Made by a program: the position numbers and the translations under genes
Shown: positions 40,864-47,646 of the stretch, piece by piece
Layout of the letters: each line of letters begins with the position of its first letter
Numbering within the stretch: the stretch's first letter is position 1
Notes under the pieces: model-generated
Databases searched by the model: none
What the model was told of the DNA's origin: nothing
What the model saw: the letters and a program-made list of their open reading frames with translations, nothing else
NCBI GenBank assembly: GCA_964423505.1
Contig: CAYREX010000003.1
Coordinates: forward strand, 186,001 to 250,000
Direction of reading: 5' to 3'
Length of the DNA: 64,000 nucleotides
From: CAYREX01 sp964423505
Lineage (GTDB): Bacteria > Fermentibacterota > Fermentibacteria > Fermentibacterales > JCC-6

Positions 40864-41799
40864 CTATATCACCGGGTCCGCTACCAGGGACCTGCTGGTG
40901 GGCCAGGAGGCCATGCTCCCCCGGGTGTCGACGTGGACGAAGGGCCCGTGGTATGCGTTCCAGCGGTAGGCGGACGCACCTCCGGTCACAACCTCGCCGG
41001 ACGCCTCCAGGACCCGGGTCAGCTCCACTATGTACTCGCCGTCGTAGACGTCCACCCTCTTGTTCCTGTCGACATCGTCCATGAGCCCGTTCGGCGGCCA
41101 GCTCTCTATCCATACGTCCGCCGCCATACCGTAGAGGTGCAGGCTCTCCGTGGTGTTGTTGCCTATCTCGGCATTGTAGGCCGGGGTCCGGAAGCCGCTG
41201 ATGTTGGCTATGGAGGAGGCCGGAGGATAGACCTCCCGGACTGCGGCCAGTATGCGCTCCAGCTTGTCGGTCAGTCGGAGGTCGAGGACCATGTACTGCG
41301 GCCAGCGGCCCTCGATGTGGCAGAGGTAGTCGCCGACCGTCATGTGTGTGGAGACCGGCGCGGAGAAGGTCTCGGCGGTCACCTCGATGAAGGCGTCGGG
41401 CAGGGCATCCCTGGAGCAGCCGTCTCCGTAGCTGCCTACATGGAAGGAGTTGAGCGATACCGTCCTGAACCTCGAGGCGTCGACCGGCACGATGAGCGTG
41501 TAGCTCTCGACGCCCTCCTCGTGCTGGACGTCCAGCCGGTATATCCCGTGGTCCCTGGGCGCCCGCCATCCGAAGGTCGCGCCGTCCCCGGTGGCCGGGG
41601 TGCCGGCGTTCGCGTACCAGTGGAGGTCCCGGTCCCCGGAGGGGGAGAGGGTCACGCTGTCGCCGGGCATCACCGTGAGGGCCAGCCTCTCCGCCGGAAG
41701 CGGCTCGCCGTCGACCGCGAGGCCCAGCACAGGGGAGGCCGGGCAGGGGTCGCTCTCGGTGGAGAAGAGCATCAGCAGCGCCAGGAAGCAGTGGGTCAT
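40864..41799 (-). CDS. M15-like (YcbK/DUF882) peptidoglycan peptidase with Ig-like N-terminal part
   Basis: This exported protein of 311 aa has a short signal peptide (CFLALLMLFSTES) and an N-terminal beta domain (about 30-110). A C-terminal domain resembles YcbK/M15 zinc D,D-carboxypeptidases. The family block is SGFRTPAYNAEIG followed by SLHLYGMAADVWI, with His and Asp that can bind zinc. A later GPFVHVDTRG supplies the third His. A calcium-like loop DVDRNKRVDVYDGEY is also seen. ATG 41799 overlaps the purN stop (ATGA). With the downstream L,D-transpeptidase it forms a wall-remodelling pair. Confidence 0.8.
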   Translation of the reverse strand: MTHCFLALLMLFSTESDPCPASPVLGLAVDGEPLPAERLALTVMPGDSVTLSPSGDRDLHWYANAGTPATGDGATFGWRAPRDHGIYRLDVQHEEGVESYTLIVPVDASRFRTVSLNSFHVGSYGDGCSRDALPDAFIEVTAETFSAPVSTHMTVGDYLCHIEGRWPQYMVLDLRLTDKLERILAAVREVYPPASSIANISGFRTPAYNAEIGNNTTESLHLYGMAADVWIESWPPNGLMDDVDRNKRVDVYDGEYIVELTRVLEASGEVVTGGASAYRWNAYHGPFVHVDTRGSMASWPTSRSLVADPVI

Positions 41800-42416
41800 G
41801 AGCGGAGCTCCGGCTGTGGCGGGGCGCCCAGCACACGCCTGCCGCGGACCCTCAGCTCGCCGGCGCAGTGCAGTCGGACCGCCTCCGGGTATGCCTGGTG
41901 CTCCCGCTCCAGTATCCTGGCGGAGAGGGTCTCGACGGTGTCTTCGTCGAGAACCGGGACCACCCGCTGCAGGATGATGGGACCGGTGTCCACCCCTGCG
42001 TCCACGTAGTGCACGGTGCACCCGGAGACCCTTGCCCCGTGCTCCAGCGCCTTGCGCTGGACGTTCAGGCCGGGGAAGGCGGGAAGCAGCGACGGGTGCA
42101 CGTTCATGACCGCGTCCGGGAACCCCTCCAGCAGGGGGCCCTTCAGTATGCGCATGAGGCCGGCCAAACAGACCAGGGAGACGCCCCTGTCGGCCAGCGC
42201 CGTACGCCACCTCTCCTCGGCCTCCTCCGAGAACCTGGTCCTGTAGGGGCCCGGGTCCATGAAGAGCGCCTCGACGCCCAGCCGGGAGGCCCGCTCCAGA
42301 GCCGGTGCGTCCGGCCTGTCGCACAGGAGCACGGCCACCTCGCCCCTGCCGGTGTCCCCCTCGCAGAGGGCCTGGAAGTTCGAGCCCCTGCCGGAGGCCA
42401 GCACACCTATCCTCAC
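41796..42416 (-). CDS. purN: Phosphoribosylglycinamide formyltransferase
   Basis: PurN formylates GAR using 10-formyl-tetrahydrofolate in purine synthesis. The 206-aa protein has the start VRIGVLASGRGSNFQAL, the catalytic block NVHPSLLPAFPG (Asn and His), and HYVDAGVDTGPIILQ containing the catalytic Asp. GTG 42416 is chosen because GGGAG is immediately upstream and it gives the family's N-terminus. No other pur gene is in the window. It overlaps the M15 gene by four bases. Confidence 0.96.
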   Translation of the reverse strand: MRIGVLASGRGSNFQALCEGDTGRGEVAVLLCDRPDAPALERASRLGVEALFMDPGPYRTRFSEEAEERWRTALADRGVSLVCLAGLMRILKGPLLEGFPDAVMNVHPSLLPAFPGLNVQRKALEHGARVSGCTVHYVDAGVDTGPIILQRVVPVLDEDTVETLSARILEREHQAYPEAVRLHCAGELRVRGRRVLGAPPQPELRS

Positions 42417-42433
42417 GCTCCCGCCGGTCCGTC

Positions 42434-43693
42434 CTATCTCTCGCCCTCCTCGGCAGGTTCCGGTGGCAGGTCGCTGAAGGACCATACCGCTCCGAACGAA
42501 TAACTGCGGAAGTCGTCCAGGACGTCCTCCACCGCAAAGATGAACCCAAATGTGCCCAGAGTAAACAACGACCTCGCGTCCATCGTTCCGGCAGGCTCGC
42601 CGTCCGCGAGCGTCGCAGACCAGGAGGGCCCTGCCGATATCCTTCCCGCGGCACCCCATGGGAGGCCGGCGAGGGACCTGCCGGAGAACCTGAGCGTGTC
42701 CCCGGTGAATGCCGCGCATGCCTGTGCGGTCAGTATCCCTGTCTCCAGGTCCGTCTGGACCGCCCCGGCGGCTCCGTCCCCGTCCAGGGATACCCAGCAC
42801 ATGGCCGGTCCGAGGCCGCATCCGGCCATGGCGGAGGCTCCGTGGCCCTCGTAGTAGGCCGCTCCCACCTGGAGGTCCAGGGGGCCCAGGGTCCCGAAGA
42901 GGCCGGCCGTGCCGCCGGAGCCGGCGTCATGGGCCGGCACCCCCTCCCCCAGTCTGGCGTCGCCCCTCAGAAGGAGCTCGGCCCCGCCCCCCAGGGGCAG
43001 CCCGGCCAGGAGGTGCGCCTCCGCCGCCTGTACGGAGTCGTCCTCCAGGGTGCCCGCCGCACCGGCGGCCAGGCCGACGCCTCCCGCGGAGCCGTGCCAG
43101 TCCGCGAGGAGGGAGTACAGCCTCCCCCCGTCCCGGAGGTGGCCGAAGGAGAGCCTGGTCCTGACGGGGCCCGGCTCCCAGCCGGCGGAGAGCACGTACG
43201 AGTCATCGTCCCCCCCCTGCCATGCGGTGCCCTCGAAGCCGAGCTCGCCCAGACCGACTGCCACCCGCTGGTCCAGCAGGGAGTCGTCCCGGGAGGCCGC
43301 GAGGTCCAGGGAGAGGCCCAGGGGTGCCGGTCTGGCCAGCGCTGCCGCGAACCTGTTGCGGCCGGCGGTGCTCTGGACGAGCGCCACCGTGCTCCGGAAG
43401 GAGCTGTCCGGCACCGCTCGGGAAGCGAAGTCGAGTGCCCAGCTGCCTCCACCCCACACTCCGGCCCTCAGGGGGGAGATCAGCCGAACCTCCGAGTACG
43501 AGCCCCAGCCGGGCAGGCGTATCGCGGGGTAGCGGGCGAGCAGCGGCATGCCGTCACGGAGGTTCACCGCACCCGAGCCGAGGAGGAAGGGCGCGGTCCA
43601 GCCTGTCAGGTCCCCGGTCCCGACCAGGTCCAGGGTCGACGGGACCATCGGCCCGATGGCCGCCAGGGCGGCGGCGGTCAGGATGACGCTAAT
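42434..43693 (-). CDS. Predicted outer membrane beta-barrel-like protein
   Basis: This protein of about 419 aa has a signal-like N-terminus (SVILTAAALAAIGP) and is otherwise Gly/Ala/Ser-rich with alternating hydrophobic strands (for example RTRLSFGHLRDGGRLYSLLADW). It ends in YSFGAVWSFSD before an acidic tail. This suggests an outer membrane barrel or surface beta protein; I know no family for it. No standard start exists near the pgi stop. ATT 43693, with GGGAAGG seven bases upstream and overlapping the pgi TAG, fits best; CTG 43681 or ATG 43798 are alternatives. Function is unknown. Confidence 0.6.
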   Translation of the reverse strand: MSVILTAAALAAIGPMVPSTLDLVGTGDLTGWTAPFLLGSGAVNLRDGMPLLARYPAIRLPGWGSYSEVRLISPLRAGVWGGGSWALDFASRAVPDSSFRSTVALVQSTAGRNRFAAALARPAPLGLSLDLAASRDDSLLDQRVAVGLGELGFEGTAWQGGDDDSYVLSAGWEPGPVRTRLSFGHLRDGGRLYSLLADWHGSAGGVGLAAGAAGTLEDDSVQAAEAHLLAGLPLGGGAELLLRGDARLGEGVPAHDAGSGGTAGLFGTLGPLDLQVGAAYYEGHGASAMAGCGLGPAMCWVSLDGDGAAGAVQTDLETGILTAQACAAFTGDTLRFSGRSLAGLPWGAAGRISAGPSWSATLADGEPAGTMDARSLFTLGTFGFIFAVEDVLDDFRSYSFGAVWSFSDLPPEPAEEGER

Positions 43694-44990
43694 AGCCCGG
43701 CCTTCCCATCGCCCTGTAGGTGAGCAGCTTGCCCCGCTCCACTCCCGGCTGGTCGAGAGGGTCGACGCCCAGAGCGAGACCGCAGAGGACGGTGACAAGC
43801 TCCAGGGTCATCATCATCGCGCCGATGCAGCGGGCGTCCAGCGCCTCCAGCTCGAAGCGGTCCACCGGTACGCCCGCCTCCGACAGGGCCGTCTCCGTGG
43901 CCTCCGCCTCGGCCATCCTGAGCTCGTCCGGCGACCTTCCGCGGAGCCAGTCGAACGAGGGGTACCCCTCGAAGCCGCCCGGGAGAGGCTCGCAGGGGGG
44001 GAGGTCGGACTCGCGGACGAAGGTTACCGTCCGGTCCGGGGGGCCCTCCATGAAGAGCTGGACCAGGGAGTGCTGGTCCGCCGGGCCCCTGCAGGCGAGG
44101 GGGGTCTGCCCCTTCCTTGCCTCGGAGCCGTCCAGGCCGTGCCTCTTCCCGAGGCTCTCGGCCCATAGCTGGGCGAACCAGTCGCCCAGCTCCCTGAGCC
44201 TGTCGGAGTACGTGAAGAACACATGGACCGGCTTCTCGTCGAAATGGCTCAGCCAGGCCGAAGCAACCATGCAGGCCAGGCTGCCCGCGCCCCGGTCGTC
44301 GAAGTCGCGGAGGACCTCTGCGGCGCCCTCGAGCAGGCCGTCGGTATCGATGCCGGCGAAGGAGGCCGGGAAGAGCCCCACCGGGCTGAGAACGCTGAAC
44401 CTCCCCCCGACGTTCGGGGGGACGGCCAGGCTCGGAAGGCGCCGGTCGCGGACCAGCCTCCGCAGGTCACCGCTATCCGGGTCCGTCACGGCGGTCAGCC
44501 TGCTCCCGGCGCCGCGGCCATCCGCTCCGGAGAGCCAGTCGTGGAGCCGGAGGAAGCAGGCTGCCGTCTCCGCCGTGCCTCCGGACTTGGTTATCACCGT
44601 CAGGGCGGTGGAGGCCGGGTCGAGGTCGTCTACCAGCGAGGAGAGCACGAAGCTGTCCGGACTGTCGGCCACCCTGACCCTGCCCGCGCCCCCCAGGGCA
44701 CCCAGGAGGGCCCTGAGGCCGAGCGATGAGCCCCCGATGCCGGCGCAGACCATCACGTCGCAGCGCTCGGCCAGCTCTTCCGCCCTCTCCCTGCAGAGGC
44801 GGTGGGCCTCCCCGTCGCCGGGGAGGTCGAGGAACCCCAGCCTGCCCTCCCGCCTCCACAGGCCGAAGAGCTCCAGGACCTCGCTCTCCATCCTCCCCCC
44901 GCCGTACCGGGTGCGGAACGTCAGTCCCCCGGGCGAGCTCTCCGTGTCAATCTCCCGGTCAGGGTCCCTCATGCGGATCCTCGCTTCCAT
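43689..44990 (-). CDS. pgi: Glucose-6-phosphate isomerase
   Basis: Pgi interconverts glucose-6-phosphate and fructose-6-phosphate in glycolysis and gluconeogenesis. The 433-aa protein has the sugar-phosphate block GIGGSSLG, ITKSGGTAET, the family ADQHSLVQLFMEGP and the C-terminal signature DQPGVERGK. This is the compact form found in Firmicutes, shorter than the 550-aa form. ATG 44990 overlaps the lipoprotein upstream by 32 bases; ATG 44972, with GAGG eight bases away, is a possible start. Together with the mutase at 16130 it serves sugar-phosphate supply. Confidence 0.95.
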   Translation of the reverse strand: MEARIRMRDPDREIDTESSPGGLTFRTRYGGGRMESEVLELFGLWRREGRLGFLDLPGDGEAHRLCRERAEELAERCDVMVCAGIGGSSLGLRALLGALGGAGRVRVADSPDSFVLSSLVDDLDPASTALTVITKSGGTAETAACFLRLHDWLSGADGRGAGSRLTAVTDPDSGDLRRLVRDRRLPSLAVPPNVGGRFSVLSPVGLFPASFAGIDTDGLLEGAAEVLRDFDDRGAGSLACMVASAWLSHFDEKPVHVFFTYSDRLRELGDWFAQLWAESLGKRHGLDGSEARKGQTPLACRGPADQHSLVQLFMEGPPDRTVTFVRESDLPPCEPLPGGFEGYPSFDWLRGRSPDELRMAEAEATETALSEAGVPVDRFELEALDARCIGAMMMTLELVTVLCGLALGVDPLDQPGVERGKLLTYRAMGRPGY

Positions 44991-45903
44991 CCTCTGTCCC
45001 GGCGGTCCCTCCGCCGCCCGGGGCGTCCCATCTGAGCAGCCTGCCCGGGTCCTCCCGGAGCAGCACCAGAACGTCCCCCCCGCCGGTCCTGCCCAGCCTG
45101 GGAGCGGAGACGGTATCTCCGGCCGCCGTTACCAGGAAGGTGCTGAGACCGCTCTCGTAGAGCGCCTCCCGCGGGACCGAGCGGACGCCGGCCCCTGCTC
45201 CCGGTACCGGCGCGTCGACTGCCGAATATACGGCAGCGCCATCCATCGGCTCAACGAGGCCCATGTTCCAGAGGCTCTCCGGCCACGCGCTCATGAGGCA
45301 GCCTTCCGGCGGTGTGACCATGTACGACCTCGCCTCGGTCAGGGGGAGCAGGCCGGTCACCGTATCGCCGGGGGCCAGCCTCCCTCCCGACTCCGGGAGC
45401 GGCGCGACGAGCTCTCCACCCAGCGGGGCCAGGAACGGAACGCTGGTGCCGCCCCGCATCGAGTCAAGCAGCGCGGAGAGGCTGTCGATATCCCTGACGT
45501 CCTCCTCCGTCCTCATGCCCGGCGGTCTTGCCGAGGCCAGCTCCAGCGCCATCTCCAGGCGCTCGATGTCCATCTCCGAGAGGTCGGTGGAGAGCAGGGC
45601 CAGCGTGTCGCCACGGTCGACCCGATCGCCGGCCCCGGCCATTACCTGCCTTACGGTTGCCGTGCCGCCCCCGGACCATGCGAGAGTCATGGTATCGAGG
45701 GGGACCCGTTCCACGGAGAAGCCATCCACGACTGCCGCCCCGGCGTGCATCTCCTGCGGGGGCGGGCCCGTCCCGGTCGCGGTCTCCCCCTCCGCCCCGC
45801 CTCCGGAGCCGCCGCAGGCCAATGCGAGGAGGGCGGCCGAGAGCACCCCGAGGTGTGGACAGGCCGACCGGCCGGTTGTAGCTTTCAGCGGAGCTCCGGG
45901 CAT
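44959..45903 (-). CDS. Lipoprotein with biotinyl/lipoyl-like (membrane-fusion) hairpin
   Basis: This predicted periplasmic lipoprotein of 314 aa has a signal peptide and lipobox (ALLALAC). A half-hairpin typical of efflux adaptor proteins follows (TATVRQVMAGAGDRVDRGDTLALL), with a short helical insert and beta-rich C-terminal half. Adaptors of tripartite pumps share this plan, but no inner membrane pump or outer channel gene is near. The C-terminal tail is Gly- and acidic-rich. It could be an orphan adaptor or a structural lipoprotein. Start ATG 45903 is preferred to 45954, which adds residues with no signal features. Confidence 0.65.
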   Translation of the reverse strand: MPGAPLKATTGRSACPHLGVLSAALLALACGGSGGGAEGETATGTGPPPQEMHAGAAVVDGFSVERVPLDTMTLAWSGGGTATVRQVMAGAGDRVDRGDTLALLSTDLSEMDIERLEMALELASARPPGMRTEEDVRDIDSLSALLDSMRGGTSVPFLAPLGGELVAPLPESGGRLAPGDTVTGLLPLTEARSYMVTPPEGCLMSAWPESLWNMGLVEPMDGAAVYSAVDAPVPGAGAGVRSVPREALYESGLSTFLVTAAGDTVSAPRLGRTGGGDVLVLLREDPGRLLRWDAPGGGGTAGTEDGSEDPHEGP

Positions 45904-45987
45904 GCCGTCATACCGGTCAGTGCCCGCTCCGGCAGGGCCGGGAGCCGTTTCCACCAGACCCCGACCACAGACGATACGGATGGTGAG
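45904..45987. promoter_or_regulatory. Divergent intergenic region
   Basis: These 84 bases separate two oppositely directed lipoprotein genes and should hold promoters for both long runs. A possible plus-strand -10 is GATACG at about 45973-45978, with a weak TTTCCA at about 45948-45953. I see no clear minus-strand hexamers. Confidence 0.35.
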
Positions 45988-46701
45988 ATGAGAGCCATTT
46001 CAGACCTCTCCAGAAGTGCGGCCCGCGTAACCGCGGTCCTGCTGCCCCTCTTTTTGGCTGCTGGATGCGGGACCACCAGGACCTCCGGCTTCTTCGCCGG
46101 CCTCCCCTCCTCCGGCTCGGGTGAGGGCGCAACCGGCTCGGTGGTGACCGTCCCCGAGGCCACGGACACCCTTGTGAGCTGCACGTTCGAAGACGTTCTG
46201 GCCACGCCCTTCGGCGCCTCCTGCCCGTACGAAGTCTACAACGGCGCAATGCACGTGGACAACTCCGTCTTCGACGAGCCCGTGGTGCTCCTCTCCACCG
46301 CGGGTCTGCTGGAGGACGGCCTGGTCGAGGCCCAGTTCGACCTGGTGGACGCCTCCGCCCATGCGGTGGTGGGGCTGGTGCTGGCAGCCGAGAGCCCGGA
46401 GGACTTCCTCCTCCTCGGCGTCAACTCCAGGGGCCAGTACACCGTCCAGGTCTGCCGCAGCGGTCTCTGGCTGCCGGTCATGGGCATGGAGCCCTTCGAG
46501 TCCAGCAGGCTCCTGCCGTACAGCCTCCCGGGAGTCCTGGTATCCGCAACGGTCCACGGCAACTACGTGGACCTGAGGGTCAACGGACAGCTAGTGCAGG
46601 TCGTGCGCACGCACATGCCGGCCACCGGACAGGTGGGCGTCTTCGTGGACGGCGGCGTCGACGCCGCGCTGGACCGCCTGACGGTCGTGCCCTCGGAATG
46701 A
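45988..46701 (+). CDS. Lipoprotein with a lectin/laminin-G-like beta domain
   Basis: This 237-aa protein has a signal peptide with lipobox (LPLFLAAGC), a short Ser/Gly-rich linker (about 32-52) and one beta-sandwich domain (about 60-237). The domain includes VYNGAMHVDNSVFDEP, VEAQFDLVDASAHAVVGLVL and NYVDLRVNGQLVQVV, a pattern common to family 16 hydrolase or laminin-G-like sugar-binding modules (DUF1080/LamG style). No hydrolase motif is seen, so binding is more likely than cleavage. It overlaps a polysaccharide deacetylase gene by four bases, which fits a carbohydrate-linked role. Confidence 0.75.
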   Translation: MRAISDLSRSAARVTAVLLPLFLAAGCGTTRTSGFFAGLPSSGSGEGATGSVVTVPEATDTLVSCTFEDVLATPFGASCPYEVYNGAMHVDNSVFDEPVVLLSTAGLLEDGLVEAQFDLVDASAHAVVGLVLAAESPEDFLLLGVNSRGQYTVQVCRSGLWLPVMGMEPFESSRLLPYSLPGVLVSATVHGNYVDLRVNGQLVQVVRTHMPATGQVGVFVDGGVDAALDRLTVVPSE

Positions 46702-47645
46702 GCCTGCCCGTACTGCTGCTGCTCGCAGCGGGCTGGACTCCCTCCTGCTCGGATGTGACCCCTCTGGACCACGCCCAGGCGGAGCCCCAGTACGGCCGCC
46801 CTCCGAGCGGTATACCGGTTCTCATGTACCATCACGTCTCGGATCCGGTGAACGGCTACTACGGGGTCTCCACCCACAGGTTCGAATCGGACCTGGAGGC
46901 CCTGGAGGAGGCGGGCTTCCATCTCATCACCACCCGCGACCTCCGGGACGGTCTCATGCAGGTACCGGAGGGCCGCAGGCCGGTGATGCTCACCTTCGAC
47001 GACGGCTGGCAGGACAACTTCAGCTACGTGGTCACTCCGGATGGCGTATCGGTCGACGAGAGCTGCGTGCTGGGCATACTCGAGGACTTCTGCGACCGCC
47101 ACCCGGACTTCGGCAGGGGGGCGGTCTTCTTCGTCTCCTGGGACAAGGTCCCCTTCGGCCAGGCCGCCTACGTAGAGGAGAAGATGAACGTCCTGCTCGA
47201 CCTCGGGTACGAGATAGGCAACCACACCTGGCGGCACTCCCTCTTCACGGAGCTCCCCAGGAGCGAATGGAGCGCCTCCGTCGGCCGCGCGATGGAGCTG
47301 TTCCGCGACAGGCTGGGGCTGCGGGTCTCCTCCGTAACGGCGCTGGCCTACCCGGGGGGGGTACTTCCCTCCGAGACCGGCGCCGAGGAGCTGCTCTCCT
47401 CCTACACCTTCGAGGGGAGGAGGGCCGTGGGGTGCGGATTCCTGGTCACGGGGAGCGTCTCATCCATGGCCGAGCTGCTGGAGAGCGACGAGGGCCCCTA
47501 CAGGATAGGCAGGCTGGACATGAGCCGGTACAGCGTGGGCAGGCTGCTCGGCTGGCGCAACCTGATGAGCCGGAGCGCGGCGAGGGAGGACCTTCACGAC
47601 CCTCTCCCGTGGCGGATGCCCTGCCCGGCGGAGGTCCTGCCCTAG
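46698..47645 (+). CDS. Polysaccharide deacetylase (CE4 family)
   Basis: This exported NodB-domain enzyme of 315 aa would remove acetyl groups from a glycan such as peptidoglycan or a surface polysaccharide. A short signal sequence (LPVLLLLAAGW) precedes the domain. Motif 1 is TFDDGW (about 98-103, catalytic and metal Asp), and motif 2 is GNHTWRH (about 175-181, metal His). The IPVLMYHHVS start is typical of the PgaB-like group. It is translated with the upstream lipoprotein (ATGA overlap). It meets the minus-strand kinase gene tail to tail with one base between the stops. Confidence 0.92.
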   Translation: MSLPVLLLLAAGWTPSCSDVTPLDHAQAEPQYGRPPSGIPVLMYHHVSDPVNGYYGVSTHRFESDLEALEEAGFHLITTRDLRDGLMQVPEGRRPVMLTFDDGWQDNFSYVVTPDGVSVDESCVLGILEDFCDRHPDFGRGAVFFVSWDKVPFGQAAYVEEKMNVLLDLGYEIGNHTWRHSLFTELPRSEWSASVGRAMELFRDRLGLRVSSVTALAYPGGVLPSETGAEELLSSYTFEGRRAVGCGFLVTGSVSSMAELLESDEGPYRIGRLDMSRYSVGRLLGWRNLMSRSAAREDLHDPLPWRMPCPAEVLP

Positions 47646-47646
47646 G

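Noticed and set aside
44959..45903. Full tripartite efflux locus
   Set aside because: Only the adaptor-like lipoprotein is present; no pump or outer channel gene is in the window.
43720..45987. A 993-residue plus-strand protein over pgi and the lipoprotein
   Set aside because: Only its last 237 residues (from ATG 45988) look like a protein; the rest is antisense to clear genes.
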